A DNA stretch of 60,325 nucleotides from a virus. The stretch covers positions 1 to 60,325 of IMG/VR virus record IMGVR_UViG_3300030107_001017. One strand, given 5' to 3'. The notes below the pieces were generated by a model. The model worked only from the letters and a program-made list of their open reading frames with translations, ran no database searches and was not told where the DNA came from. The position numbers and the translations under genes are program-made. The number at the start of each line of letters is the position of its first letter. Position 1 is the stretch's first letter. Of the stretch, positions 46,192-56,921 are shown in pieces.

Positions 46192-49179
46192 TTATTCTCC
46201 GTATCCGTACTTTAATGGCACACCTAAGTTTCTAACCACGTGACCGCCTCGATTAAGTGTCGGCCTGAGTTGTTCATCTGGCCCAAACATAATAGATTCC
46301 ATCGGGGTCATATCGGATTGTAGTGTGGGTTGATCTATTTCTTCTCTGTAAAATAATCGACCTAACTCTCTCACTGCTCCCCGCACTGCTGGGTTTTTCT
46401 GCCACCTGTCTTTCATTATGACATCGTATAGTTTGTCAGGGTCGGACAGTAGTTGAAGTTGTTTTCTGGCAGCGTTACCACCGTAAATAGTTTTAACCGC
46501 TGTAAGAACACGACCGGGAGTTGTAAACAAGCCCACATAAGCACGAGCTAAAGAATTTATACTATTGAGTAAGAAATGATCTTCTTCAGATAATTTTGCT
46601 GTGCCTAGATTATCGTAGGGTTTTAGTTTCTGAGTAATATCGTTTAACTGAGCTACGAATTTTTTACCGAACCAGACTTCCATAGCGTCACCATGGTTGT
46701 CTAAGTATTGTTCCATTCTAGAGGCGTTAAAAATATCTTGATTCAAAGAGCCTTTAGTTTGTGTTTTTTCCATAAAGTCTTTAAAAATATAAGACTTATA
46801 AGAATCAAGTAATTCTTGGTTACCGTGTGTTGTGACTGCGTCGAACAGTTCTCTCGTCGGTGTAACTTCTCCAGGCTTCCATGTGTCTCTGAATATTAAT
46901 TCAGGTTTATTCAGGTTCGCAGCTATAGGAGCTAAGTTAGTTGAACTGTTTATTTGATCTCTTGTTTTTGCTAGACTTATTTCATTTTGTTTGAAAGTCT
47001 TAGCAAAAGCTTCCGCACTATCAAACTGAGCTAGTTCGTCTTCGGTGAAAAACTTTCGTAAGATCGCACCATTTCTAGCCATAAAGTTATCAAAGGCTGT
47101 TGCTGATTTAGGCTTTAATACACCGCCCTGCTCAGTTAGCACTTTTTCTTTGAACTCGTTTTTTAAACCAGCTTTTAGACCTATCAATCCATCCGCGTTT
47201 TGGGGGTCTAGTAATATCTTGTTTATGTACTCAGGAGAGTCTAATGTGCCGTCAGCTCTTTCAGTGATGTTAGAACGGAAAAAATTCACTAAACCTTCAT
47301 AGGCTTGTTTATCACCTTGAGCATATTTATCTGCGCTAACATTTTGAATTTTCAACATGTTATTCAAGAGTCTATTGTTAAAGTCTTCGTTTAATTGTCT
47401 GTACGAAGCTTCCGCTGCCTCAAACGCAGCTAATGCACCTTCTCCTCCTTTTCGTTTGAGAGCGTCTCTACGAATACTCAACATACTGTCTCGTATGGTG
47501 ATTAAGTCATCTACGTTTTTTCCTAGGTCACTTTGTTGTCTTATTATTGATCTAAGCTCACTCAAGTCGTTCACAAAAACACTGTGAGGCTTCATTTTAC
47601 CATCGTTGATTGATTTTAAAATAGCCTGTAGTCTTTTAGCTTCTCTAGGATCTGCGAAGGCTTGTTGTTTAACGATGTTTTCCATACGTCTGACAGGTTT
47701 CAGTAATTTACTGTAGTCGTAAGGTTTTATATTTCCTTTGAATCCTGCTGCTGTGGCGGCTTCATCGTATGCATCATCTACTTGCTGAAGTGCTGTATCT
47801 TTCGCTTGTTGAAAAGTAGCTCTTATACTAGAACCAGCTGTAGCAGGGTCCATGGACCCTTCAACTAGTTCCCCGAATATTCTATCTGACTCAAGGTTTA
47901 AGTTTTCTAAATCCCTTTCTGCTTGAACCATTCTAGGGTTCGTATCTAAAGCCTCTTGAGCAACTTCTCTAAACTCCTGTCCTCTTACAGATCTTGCTGC
48001 TGCACCACCTTCCTCTCCGACTAACTCCCTAGTTATTCCTTGAGTTTCAAACGGCTCAACAGCACTCTCCATGGCTTCTCGTTCTTGAGCACCATACAAA
48101 GACCTAAGTTCTTCGCCCACATCTGTGGCTTTTTCTGCCTCAGCTCTGAGAGCTTGTTCTGCTCCTTCTACTTGACTAGATGTTATGGGTACGCCTTCAT
48201 CGGCTGCAGCTATCATAACTTGGGGAGAAGTCATTTGAGAAGTATCACCAGATATTTTATTGTATGACTCAATGAACTCATTTTCATCAAGCGGGAAAGC
48301 TCTTCCTGGACTCGCTACACCAAAAGCCATCTTAGCCAGTTTAAATAACCCAACGCCACCAATACTGAAAAGAGCTGTCATCCCAGCTTCTTTCATAGCT
48401 TGTCCATTTATATCATAGTCTTCTGGTAGATAACCTTGACTGTCTAACCAGTTTAAATTCTGTAAACGCCAGACATAAGTCGCTAAAGTTTCAGCTGCCA
48501 TGGCTGCTCCACCAGCAGCTACGGGATTACCGCCAGTGACGATTCCAGCCGTTAAACCACCAGCTATACCAGCCCCGACTTCAGCAACTAACGGCTCAGC
48601 AAACGCCAGCAGTTCTCCTCTATCTATTCCTGGAGGATTAACCACGGTGGGTTGGTTATTGTTCAATGGGTCGTTGAATATTAATTCATTCGTGTTGGGT
48701 TCTACTCTTACATTATAATCGTAAGTGGGAGAAATACCATGGTCCTGCGCATAATTTTTTTGAACCACTCTCTGCACATAGTTCGGGTCGCTGCCTACGT
48801 CAGAAGGTAAAAAAGAAATTTGACGGATTATGTCTCCCGTAGCACCGCCCGTAAAATCCACACCTGTGTATTCCGCTCTAATTTGAGGGTCAGCAGTCGG
48901 TAGGTATTTTTCTATGAAGTATGGGTCATCCGCTTTGATGCCAGCTTCTATGGCTTGTTGTTTCCTACGTCTATCCTCCATAAAAGTCCCGACTGAAGAA
49001 AATGGACTCGGGTTAAACCCTTGCTCAGTCTGGGGTTGGTAACCGAACTGAGTCAACTTTTGTAAATCTAGGTCTGCTAATGCTTGTTGTTGAGCTTGTG
49101 ATGATGCAGCTTGGCCTAGTAACCCAGCTTCATAGTCATCTAAAAGAGCATCAATATCTATTATATCGTTTTGAGCCAT
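46192..49179 (-). CDS. Large internal virion/ejection protein, 995 aa
   Basis: The 995-aa protein has a hydrophobic middle at about 195-285 (VGAGIAGGLTAGIVTGGNPV, MTALFSIGGVGLFKLAKMAF), long charged coiled-coil-like stretches and a C-terminal LNRGGHVVRNLGVPLKYGYG, similar to the RGGTVNRPLMNLKY end of the 1022-aa protein. No lytic domain was recognised. Size and hydrophobic patch fit T7/P22-type ejection proteins. ATG overlaps the previous stop by one base. Confidence 0.7.
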   Translation of the reverse strand: MAQNDIIDIDALLDDYEAGLLGQAASSQAQQQALADLDLQKLTQFGYQPQTEQGFNPSPFSSVGTFMEDRRRKQQAIEAGIKADDPYFIEKYLPTADPQIRAEYTGVDFTGGATGDIIRQISFLPSDVGSDPNYVQRVVQKNYAQDHGISPTYDYNVRVEPNTNELIFNDPLNNNQPTVVNPPGIDRGELLAFAEPLVAEVGAGIAGGLTAGIVTGGNPVAAGGAAMAAETLATYVWRLQNLNWLDSQGYLPEDYDINGQAMKEAGMTALFSIGGVGLFKLAKMAFGVASPGRAFPLDENEFIESYNKISGDTSQMTSPQVMIAAADEGVPITSSQVEGAEQALRAEAEKATDVGEELRSLYGAQEREAMESAVEPFETQGITRELVGEEGGAAARSVRGQEFREVAQEALDTNPRMVQAERDLENLNLESDRIFGELVEGSMDPATAGSSIRATFQQAKDTALQQVDDAYDEAATAAGFKGNIKPYDYSKLLKPVRRMENIVKQQAFADPREAKRLQAILKSINDGKMKPHSVFVNDLSELRSIIRQQSDLGKNVDDLITIRDSMLSIRRDALKRKGGEGALAAFEAAEASYRQLNEDFNNRLLNNMLKIQNVSADKYAQGDKQAYEGLVNFFRSNITERADGTLDSPEYINKILLDPQNADGLIGLKAGLKNEFKEKVLTEQGGVLKPKSATAFDNFMARNGAILRKFFTEDELAQFDSAEAFAKTFKQNEISLAKTRDQINSSTNLAPIAANLNKPELIFRDTWKPGEVTPTRELFDAVTTHGNQELLDSYKSYIFKDFMEKTQTKGSLNQDIFNASRMEQYLDNHGDAMEVWFGKKFVAQLNDITQKLKPYDNLGTAKLSEEDHFLLNSINSLARAYVGLFTTPGRVLTAVKTIYGGNAARKQLQLLSDPDKLYDVIMKDRWQKNPAVRGAVRELGRLFYREEIDQPTLQSDMTPMESIMFGPDEQLRPTLNRGGHVVRNLGVPLKYGYGE

Positions 49180-51722
49180 TATGGTGCTGAGCTCGCTCGT
49201 TTAATGTAATCAACTATCGCTTTATACTCGGGTGAATTTAGGCCCAATGACTTTCTTAAATTAGCAGTGTAAGCAAGTCGTTTATCCTTGTCTAAGGTCA
49301 TATAGTGTTCATAAACTTGATGAAGTGTTCTCTGGCCATCACCGGAAAGCGCGTCGCCTCCTGGCAACGGTTTGCTAGCAGTTCCTGTTGGAGCAGAAAT
49401 AGTTTTATCGACCCCACCGTCCGTGGACACTTGTCTCCTGCTTCGTAGGCGTTCTCTTCTTTGGCCTATGGTTTCTGACCCCTCGGTCGGTGCGTAATCA
49501 TTATCTTTGGTTACGATATCCCTAAATTGATATTCCAGTATTGGTACTGTTCCTTCTCCATCTGGGTTTTTCATTTTAGCAGAGCTTAACCGTAAATTAG
49601 AATCCACATACTTATCAACATAGTCTATCGCATTAAACTCAAGGTTATTTAGAAGGGTTCTAAACTCTCTTTCTGATGTGGCGTAGGCACCTGCTCTTGT
49701 CATAAATCGTTTAATATCTTCATTAGATATGTCACGACCTTTTTGTCCCTCTAGCATCGCACTCGTAAGAGCTAATTGAAACACTAAAGTTTCTGCTTCT
49801 TTTTTCTTCAAACCTGAGTTAACTAAAAACTTACCGAAGCCGCTTTCTTCTACATAGTCTCCGAGACCAAGACCGTCTTTAAGTTTATCATAGCTAACAG
49901 TCTGACCGTCCTGTATGAATCGCCAGCCTTTGTCTTTTCCTGAGAAAATTTTACTGAGCTGATCAACTTCGTTTATAACCCTACGGCCACCAGCTGTCAA
50001 AGTTCCAGCCACACCGAAAAACAGAGGTGTACCTTGTTGAGCACCTGTGTCTAAGACAGATTTTATTTCATCTATTGTGGAGAGTATTCGGTTTCTATTA
50101 AAGTTTGCGGCTTTATAGTTTGTTTCAAATTCTCTGACAACTCTTGAAACATCTTTTTGACTTAATAACCCTGTGATAAAATTAGCGTTGCCAATAACAG
50201 GTAAACCTTTTTCGTCAAAAGCAATCAACATTTGATCGTCTATGGGGATATATCTGGCAGTACCTGCTTTAGCTTGGTCTCTGAGCACACTAGAGTCAAC
50301 ATAAACATTTTTATTGAGAACGGTATCGAATGCTGTTTTTAATGAAGAATTCTTAGCAAGGTTGATCTTTTTACCTTCCTGTTGAAGAGCTTTAGCCTCT
50401 ACTGGCCTAAGCATTTGATTAACACCGTCCACGTTGTAAAGTTTATACTCGCCCATCGTGTTTCCGACTTGAATATCGTCATAAAGACCTGAGTCAATCA
50501 AAGTTTTAGCTGCTTGGTCTGTTAGTGCTTTAACCACTTTATTACCAGCACCATCAGTAATTGTGAAGTTTTTTAAGACTTGACCTGTTTCGGTCCATTT
50601 ACCAGTGATTGGCAAACCATTCACAAAACCTTGTTGTAACTGTGCATCGGTAAGAGGAACAGGGAGTTGATACCCTTGTACTTTATACAAGTCTACATTA
50701 GGCTGCTTGGTTGCTAATGCTCTAGCCATGGCTCTTTGGTCTTTTAGATCCGCTATATACATGTTAGTAGCAAAATCCATGATACCTTTTTTCTCTGCTA
50801 AATCTAGACCTAATATTTTTTCTTTGTATTTTCTCTCTTCTTTATTTCTGGCCATGCCGTAGTTCAAAAACGCTTTAGATAAAGCACTACCCCAGCTCTC
50901 ACCTTTTTCACCGGACTGAATCAAAGCTGCACCCGCAAGCATGAATGGCAATGATTTATCTGGTTGAGGTATCAACTCTTTAAGATCGTCTACGTCATAG
51001 AATATTTCAGCTGCTTGTTTATATATTTCCAGCTGCTTCTTTAAGTCTTCAGGGTTGCCTGGATCGAATAAACTGTTCATACGTGTCATCGTATTCATAG
51101 TCTTTACAGCGTCTTCGTCATCCACACCGTTAGCAGAAGCTCCTACCATAGAAGCTAAAGCAGCTCTTTTAGACAAATCGTTCTCTATGTCTAAACCGTC
51201 TGTATCTTGATCCTCTAAATCTACACCATTATTTTCCATGGCTCGATGTATCGCTGCTTCTTCTAGATATCTACGAGGGTTGACTGGGTCTTCTAAAGTT
51301 ATTGTGTTAGAAACAAGATCAGTCATGGTGTTACCCTGATCTACAAAACTATCTAGTTCAGGAGACTCCTGTACCAACGATTCAATGCCTATCGGTGGAG
51401 GAGTTTGTTCTGGTAAATACGGTTGTCTTTGTGGATTAGCCATGGCTGAGGCATTATCCGGAAAACCGAACTCAGTAGTTGGTGCTGGTTGTGGTGCTCT
51501 TGGTCCGAGAATTTGAACAATTGTATCGGGTGCAACACCAGTCATTTGAGAAATCTCGTCTAAGGGTACACCCTCTCTACTCAATCGAATAATTGTTTGT
51601 TCGATAGATTGTTCTCTTTCTCTAGTTGGTGTTAAATCTAAAGAAGTACCAAAAGGATTAGGACGATTGATAAAATCGTCACTCATTCCGAGTCCCCTTA
51701 GTAATTCTTCTCTAGTCGCCAT
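49179..51722 (-). CDS. Large internal virion protein, 847 aa
   Basis: The protein starts MATREELLRGLGMSDDFINR and has a HTH-like region (EQTIIRLSREGVPLDEISQM), an acidic segment and a long mixed region. No transmembrane segment is evident. It is linked by TAATG overlap to the 563-aa gene and to the 995-aa gene. Similar proteins recur in marine podovirus-like genomes as virion components; function is inferred. Confidence 0.7.
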   Translation of the reverse strand: MATREELLRGLGMSDDFINRPNPFGTSLDLTPTREREQSIEQTIIRLSREGVPLDEISQMTGVAPDTIVQILGPRAPQPAPTTEFGFPDNASAMANPQRQPYLPEQTPPPIGIESLVQESPELDSFVDQGNTMTDLVSNTITLEDPVNPRRYLEEAAIHRAMENNGVDLEDQDTDGLDIENDLSKRAALASMVGASANGVDDEDAVKTMNTMTRMNSLFDPGNPEDLKKQLEIYKQAAEIFYDVDDLKELIPQPDKSLPFMLAGAALIQSGEKGESWGSALSKAFLNYGMARNKEERKYKEKILGLDLAEKKGIMDFATNMYIADLKDQRAMARALATKQPNVDLYKVQGYQLPVPLTDAQLQQGFVNGLPITGKWTETGQVLKNFTITDGAGNKVVKALTDQAAKTLIDSGLYDDIQVGNTMGEYKLYNVDGVNQMLRPVEAKALQQEGKKINLAKNSSLKTAFDTVLNKNVYVDSSVLRDQAKAGTARYIPIDDQMLIAFDEKGLPVIGNANFITGLLSQKDVSRVVREFETNYKAANFNRNRILSTIDEIKSVLDTGAQQGTPLFFGVAGTLTAGGRRVINEVDQLSKIFSGKDKGWRFIQDGQTVSYDKLKDGLGLGDYVEESGFGKFLVNSGLKKKEAETLVFQLALTSAMLEGQKGRDISNEDIKRFMTRAGAYATSEREFRTLLNNLEFNAIDYVDKYVDSNLRLSSAKMKNPDGEGTVPILEYQFRDIVTKDNDYAPTEGSETIGQRRERLRSRRQVSTDGGVDKTISAPTGTASKPLPGGDALSGDGQRTLHQVYEHYMTLDKDKRLAYTANLRKSLGLNSPEYKAIVDYIKRASSAP

Positions 51723-53413
51723 TATGAAAATCTATTAAATGCACCATATGCGGTTAAAGCTGTGCCTAGACCTTGCATTAATGGGTTAGTGTCATTACCT
51801 GTAGAACCTTGTGCTACTGTTTGTCCTCCTAAAGCAGGAGCAAAACCTGCGCCCAGGCCACCAATCTGGGCGAATGTCTGTAGCGGCTGGTTGTATTGAC
51901 CGACAAAATTCTGGTAAGCTAGGTCTAGACCTCTTTGATCCATTCCTCTTTGCATACCGCCCATACCCATCATTCTATTAATGTCTTGGCCTTGTAGTGC
52001 ACTTACACCTTGACCGAACCCAGCCATCTGTTGACCAGCACCACCGTACAGCTGCCCTAAACCAGATCCAGCCCTAAATAAATCAGTACCAGCACCACCG
52101 TATATGTTGGCTAAATTACCGCCCAAACTGCCTATACCGCCAGCTGTACTACCGTAAACTCCAGCTAAATTTTGGCCCATTCCAGCTAACTGAGTACCCA
52201 TTCCAGCCCTTTGACCTGCCATCCGACCTAAAGCCCCAGCCTGAGCTAACTGACCTCTTTGTCCTGCTAAACCCAGACCACCTAACGCTTGACCAGCTGC
52301 TAATTGTTGTTGACCAGAGGCTAAACCAAGACCACCTAACGCTTGACCACGTTGCATTTTTTGAGCTTCGGTCGATAGTCCTAGTCGGCCTAATTGGGAG
52401 CCTATGCTGGCTTGTTGTGCGCCTAGTCCTGCTAATAAATTCGCTTGACCTGCTTGGCGAGCTTGTTGATTTTCAAAAGCGGTTTGAGCTCTTCTTGCTG
52501 CGTCTTGATAACCGCCCGAACGTATCGCCCCTATTTGAGAAGCGGCACCTCTGGCTGCTGCATCAGCTAATTCCCCTGCTTGAAGCCGACTGCGAGAACC
52601 TCCAAAAGATCCTGCACCAACCTCACTAGCTCTACGAGCTATATCGCCTTGAGCCAACCCTTTCCGAACATCCTCCATGGTTTGTTGAACGACTTGTTCT
52701 TCAAATGGATTGTAGAAACTTTCTATACCTGCAGGGTCAAAACGGCCAGTAGCCCCATATCCAGTCATGGCCGATTCACCGAGACGACCACTTGCACCCT
52801 GTAGCATGCTTCTAGCTTCACGAGGGTCAAACTGAGCCGACCGAATATCTCCATACGCTTCTGAAAGATTTGCTGGAGAACCTCTAATCATTCCTTGAGC
52901 TTCACTTAAATCTGCGCCAGCTCCTGTTGCTAGATTAAATGCTTGATTTAACTGACCACCTGCTTGACCAATTTGTCCCACACCAGCATCATAAGCTGAG
53001 CGAGCTATCCCAGGAGTTTGTCTCAACAAAGCCTGAGCCTCGTCTGTGCTCATTTGTCCGGCAGACACAGCTCGGTTAATGTAGTCTCGAGTTTGGTTAT
53101 AGGCTCCGGTGGCTTTATCCAATCCTTGTTCGGTTAGTTGTTCACCCCTTTGATAATACGGTAAATAACTCCCCATACCTTCCGCTGTCATGCGGAAACC
53201 TTCTTGTTCTGCTGGTGTGAACCCAGCTATACGTTGTCCGGAATATGTGTACGGATTAGCTCCTTCTACACCAAAAGTGCTTAATCTATTAACAAGCTCT
53301 TGATTCAATAGGGGCATTATTCCAGGAACGCCCTCTTGACCTCCAGCAAAAAATTGTGCTAAGTAATTAGGAGGGAGCTGCTCTACTCTTTGGTATGTAT
53401 TTTCTGTTGACAT
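51722..53413 (-). CDS. Gln/Ala/Gly-rich repeat virion protein, 563 aa
   Basis: The protein has an N-terminal helical region and a long repeat-rich C-terminal half with units such as GGLGLASGQQQLAAGQALGG and MGTQLAGMGQNLAGVYGSTA. Degenerate, alpha-helical repeats of Gly/Leu/Gln/Ala suggest a rod or pore-like internal protein. Found between the 847-aa and 419-aa genes. Position and composition support an ejection-core role; no direct motif does. Confidence 0.7.
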   Translation of the reverse strand: MSTENTYQRVEQLPPNYLAQFFAGGQEGVPGIMPLLNQELVNRLSTFGVEGANPYTYSGQRIAGFTPAEQEGFRMTAEGMGSYLPYYQRGEQLTEQGLDKATGAYNQTRDYINRAVSAGQMSTDEAQALLRQTPGIARSAYDAGVGQIGQAGGQLNQAFNLATGAGADLSEAQGMIRGSPANLSEAYGDIRSAQFDPREARSMLQGASGRLGESAMTGYGATGRFDPAGIESFYNPFEEQVVQQTMEDVRKGLAQGDIARRASEVGAGSFGGSRSRLQAGELADAAARGAASQIGAIRSGGYQDAARRAQTAFENQQARQAGQANLLAGLGAQQASIGSQLGRLGLSTEAQKMQRGQALGGLGLASGQQQLAAGQALGGLGLAGQRGQLAQAGALGRMAGQRAGMGTQLAGMGQNLAGVYGSTAGGIGSLGGNLANIYGGAGTDLFRAGSGLGQLYGGAGQQMAGFGQGVSALQGQDINRMMGMGGMQRGMDQRGLDLAYQNFVGQYNQPLQTFAQIGGLGAGFAPALGGQTVAQGSTGNDTNPLMQGLGTALTAYGAFNRFS

Positions 53414-54660
53414 TATGCTCTCCCTAGGCCCATCATTGCAGCTTTATCTTCATTCATAGCCATCATGTTATACAAGGTCCGAATACCCTCTGAATGATTC
53501 CCATTACCCACTCCTTTGACAGCTTGTTTAGTCATGACAAACTCTCCGTCAGCTAACATAGCGGGTATTGTATCTTCGTCACCAGAACCACCAGAATCAG
53601 AAACACCACCCCCAGTCTTTCTTAAATCTAGTTCTGGTATTTCACTTCCATCTTGTATCCTTCCTCCGTTTTTGACATTAACTCTTTGAAATTGTGGGAA
53701 AAGTAATTCGCTATACTCTTTATTTCTCATAGCCTCTTCTATTTGTTGGGCGGTTGAGGCTGTAGTTCCGAGACTTGGACTGGTTGTCGCTACATACGGA
53801 TTCATTGCAGATACAGAACTGCCAGCAGATTGATATTGCTGTGGTATGGTGGCTGGTCTAAGTGGTGCTTGCAGATATCCACCTAATTGACCAGATGGAT
53901 CAGGCATTCTTGATTCGTCTTCTCCAGGTTCAAAACCACCGAGGGCGGCTAGTCCTAAACCAGCAGCCCCCATTTTTTGAAATGTGCTTAATTTATCAAA
54001 CGTGTCACCTATCTTTGGAATAGTTGTTCCAGGAGCTGTTTGTCCAGGAGCTATCATATCACCAAGATTAGCACCGACATTTTGGAAAAGTGCGCCAATA
54101 CCTTTAGCTTGTGTTGGGTTAGCACCAAAAGTGTACATTGAGTTTTGACTGAAAGGATTCAAAGAAGCTATTCCTTTTGAAAATCCTTGGCCGCCAGTTA
54201 ACCCCATTCCTTGGGCTATATTCCCACCGATATACCCCTGTGCAGCACCTTTTACCGCGCCACCGACGTCTCCTTCTTTAACCGCACCGCCAATACCTCC
54301 ACCAATAGCAGCTCCAGCAGGACCACCTATAGCAAAACCTACAACTTGACCAATGACAGGGGCAGCTTTTTTAAGAAATTTACCAATCTTTTTAAAAAAC
54401 CCGAACTCTGGGACTCCGGTCAATGGGTTGATAGAGTTTTCAAAATGGCCTACTTGATACTGATATGGGTTTAATTCATGTCTCTCGAATGCATCAAACA
54501 GCTGTCTTTTTAATACAGGGTCATCAGCGATAGGGCGAGGAAGTACCATTTCTCCAGGAGTTAGGTGTCCTATGGTGGTATCGCCATAGCGACCGTGAAT
54601 CGCTAAAGCATGACGTGCATCAGCTAAATCTTCTAAACTTTGTATACCTTGAGTCTGCAT
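53413..54660 (-). CDS. Internal virion protein with GGP-rich hydrophobic core
   Basis: The 415-aa protein contains TTIGHLTPGEMVLPRPI, then VPEFGFFKKIGKFLKKAAPV, IGQVVGFAIGGPAGAAIGGG (hydrophobic Gly-rich) and a C-terminal DGEFVMTKQAVKGVGNGNHS. Similar ones lie among ejection genes of marine phages. The start is ambiguous: ATG 54660 or TTG 54672; AGGAG abuts the TTG, too close for it, so the ATG is preferred. Confidence 0.7.
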   Translation of the reverse strand: MQTQGIQSLEDLADARHALAIHGRYGDTTIGHLTPGEMVLPRPIADDPVLKRQLFDAFERHELNPYQYQVGHFENSINPLTGVPEFGFFKKIGKFLKKAAPVIGQVVGFAIGGPAGAAIGGGIGGAVKEGDVGGAVKGAAQGYIGGNIAQGMGLTGGQGFSKGIASLNPFSQNSMYTFGANPTQAKGIGALFQNVGANLGDMIAPGQTAPGTTIPKIGDTFDKLSTFQKMGAAGLGLAALGGFEPGEDESRMPDPSGQLGGYLQAPLRPATIPQQYQSAGSSVSAMNPYVATTSPSLGTTASTAQQIEEAMRNKEYSELLFPQFQRVNVKNGGRIQDGSEIPELDLRKTGGGVSDSGGSGDEDTIPAMLADGEFVMTKQAVKGVGNGNHSEGIRTLYNMMAMNEDKAAMMGLGRA

Positions 54661-54727
54661 AGCTATGTTCAACTCCTGTAGCCATTAAGTTTAACTAATC
54701 CAAACAACATTGTATATTCTTTACAAA

Positions 54728-55057
54728 TCATAGAGTAATCGTGGTTGCACCGTTAAGTTTAAGTGTCACTTTTCCTACAGCCCCCGTAGCATACAGACCT
54801 CGATCGTTTTGAGGAGTACTGATAGCTAACCAGTAACTACCTGTCCAAACCTCTAAAGACTCATTGTTGGTGTTCCAGACTATACTTCCTTCGTTAAACC
54901 CTAGTTTTCCTTTTTCTGTGTCGTCGATCTGTCGTATGTTATCTGGATCAAACTCACCTAGGTTAAGTTCTAATACTCGAACTAAACGATTATACGTGTC
55001 ACTACTAACAGACTGCTCTTGTTCTAGTGGAAGTCTTGTTACGAGCAGTTTACTCAT
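54728..55057 (-). CDS. Small tail-associated protein, 109 aa
   Basis: The protein MSKLLVTRLPLEQEQSVSSD continues RLVRVLELNLGEFDPDNIRQ and EGSIVWNTNNESLEVWTGSY, WLAISTPQ, similar to N-terminal parts of phage tail-fibre or hub-associated proteins. It overlaps the hub gene by four bases. Function is inferred. Confidence 0.7.
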   Translation of the reverse strand: MSKLLVTRLPLEQEQSVSSDTYNRLVRVLELNLGEFDPDNIRQIDDTEKGKLGFNEGSIVWNTNNESLEVWTGSYWLAISTPQNDRGLYATGAVGKVTLKLNGATTITL

Positions 55058-56919
55058 CTTCTGCCGTCTGGTCTAATATCCAAACGAGTAGCTCCGAGTC
55101 GCCAACCTGTTTCTGTATTAGCTGGTACGTTATCATCGTCTGATTCTAACCTAACCACTGCCTGTCTAGCTCTTGCCCTGACGTGGTTTTGTTTAGTAGA
55201 GCTAGAAATGACAGACGTGCTGTTAGTGCTCAAATCTTCTCCGGGAAAATTACGGGTTTTCAAAACCATATTGACCTGACCACCGCTACTGTTGCTTAAA
55301 AACCTAACATCAGGGATGATTTTATTTATGAAAGCGAATTGTTCTCCATCACCTATATCAAAATCTGAAGATTCAATGTAAACATTTGTCATTGGGCTAC
55401 CGTCTGCATCAAACCCTGTTTCTTGTTCATAAAGATAACCATCCAAGGTGGCTCGTGGGTAGGGTTCTACTCCAGCATCTAGCCAAGCGTGTCGTTCTAA
55501 AAGACCATAAGACCAAACTTGCTCACTGTAATTATAGACAACGTATTTATCTATTTCGGTAGAACTAGCCGAACAATAAAACCAACCGACTTCATCAAAC
55601 TGTGTGTTGCTAAAAGCATGGACTTTAAACGCTTGAGATGAATTAAAATCGTCAAAAACATAGGTCAAAACAGAACAAGGTATTTTCTTGATCGATCCTG
55701 TGTAAACATAAAAATTATCGTAACCCATCCAAAAAACACCAGTCGGGGCGGTGACTGCACCTTTAGGTGACATTAATCCTGTGTTTTCATTTATCAGGTT
55801 GATTCCGAATGTATAAGGTGGGCCAATAAACTGCATACTGTATAGAGCTGTGTCAGTCCATATTAAGATTTCTTGTCTTGCTTTTACGGCTCCGATGATT
55901 TGACTACCGGAGGAAAGTCTCAGTTCTCCTGCTGTGTTAGTGCTGCGTGCCTCAAAATCTAATGCGTTTTCTTGATCACTAAATGCAACTAACATTGGGT
56001 CACTTTCACCGCTGCGAGAAGAGTTTTCCATAGGATCAGCACCTAAAACTATTAAGTGTCTGTCTTTTTCTGAAGTTAACACCTGTAAACCTATGGTGGG
56101 TACATCAACAGCTCCTGCTATTCCTGCAAGTTTTATAGCTCGTACTGAAGTTCCACTGTTCTCAACCCATTTGTAAATACTCCCCCCACGAGGACAAATC
56201 ATCAAATCTTCACCGAAATGATCTTGAGACCATAAACGTAGTTGGTTACTAGAAGACAGTGCACTGGAGCTGCCCCACGTGCCAGCTCCCCACGTACCAG
56301 TTCCCCAACCAGTACCTGCGACAAATACGTCAAGTCCGACTGTGATCTGATACGTGCCTACCGTGCTACCGCCTCCGTTGCCGCTATCGCTCGCGTTAGC
56401 GGTTACAGTGGCTCCAGAAGTATCTTTAGCTTCTATAGTGTATGTACTCGTGCTGGGAACTGTGGATATTTGATACTCTTGATTCAAGACCGCTGCTGTT
56501 ACATTACCTCCCAGACTGGCTGCTCCACTAAAGGTAACAAAATCATTGGCTGCTGCTCCGTGGCTTGTGTCTGTTACAGTGATTGTTGCGTCACCGTTTG
56601 TAGCAGAAAATGTTACGTCCCCAGCACTAGTTGTACTTCGTATCGGAGTGATGTCATCAAAATCATCACCCGCTTTTATGTAAAATTTCCAGGTTGTTCC
56701 CACACCAAGATATTTTGTGCCACCTAAAGAGACCCAACCATGCAGTGATCGTGCTTTTCCTAAAAAAGTATTTAATGTGTCTTTAGCCCACCCACCTATT
56801 TTTTGAGGTCGACCATTTTTAAAACGAATAAGGTTAGCGTCAAACCACCCACCTTCGTTATCATAATCGGTTCCCTCTCTGTTTATTCCAGGCCTGAATA
56901 CAAACTTATTTAAAGGCAT
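55054..56919 (-). CDS. P22 gp10-like tail hub / tubular protein
   Basis: The 621-aa protein starts MPLNKFVFRPGINREGTDYD and GWFDANLIRFKNGRPQKIGG, typical of P22 gp10-type tail hub proteins, followed by beta-propeller-like repeats. It contains GWGTGTWGAGTWGS, which resembles the start of the 253-aa tail protein, and an inserted beta domain (TFSATNGDATITVTDTSHGA). It is the main hub of the short tail. The family match is by the start and length. Confidence 0.8.
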   Translation of the reverse strand: MPLNKFVFRPGINREGTDYDNEGGWFDANLIRFKNGRPQKIGGWAKDTLNTFLGKARSLHGWVSLGGTKYLGVGTTWKFYIKAGDDFDDITPIRSTTSAGDVTFSATNGDATITVTDTSHGAAANDFVTFSGAASLGGNVTAAVLNQEYQISTVPSTSTYTIEAKDTSGATVTANASDSGNGGGSTVGTYQITVGLDVFVAGTGWGTGTWGAGTWGSSSALSSSNQLRLWSQDHFGEDLMICPRGGSIYKWVENSGTSVRAIKLAGIAGAVDVPTIGLQVLTSEKDRHLIVLGADPMENSSRSGESDPMLVAFSDQENALDFEARSTNTAGELRLSSGSQIIGAVKARQEILIWTDTALYSMQFIGPPYTFGINLINENTGLMSPKGAVTAPTGVFWMGYDNFYVYTGSIKKIPCSVLTYVFDDFNSSQAFKVHAFSNTQFDEVGWFYCSASSTEIDKYVVYNYSEQVWSYGLLERHAWLDAGVEPYPRATLDGYLYEQETGFDADGSPMTNVYIESSDFDIGDGEQFAFINKIIPDVRFLSNSSGGQVNMVLKTRNFPGEDLSTNSTSVISSSTKQNHVRARARQAVVRLESDDDNVPANTETGWRLGATRLDIRPDGRR

Positions 56920-56921
56920 TA

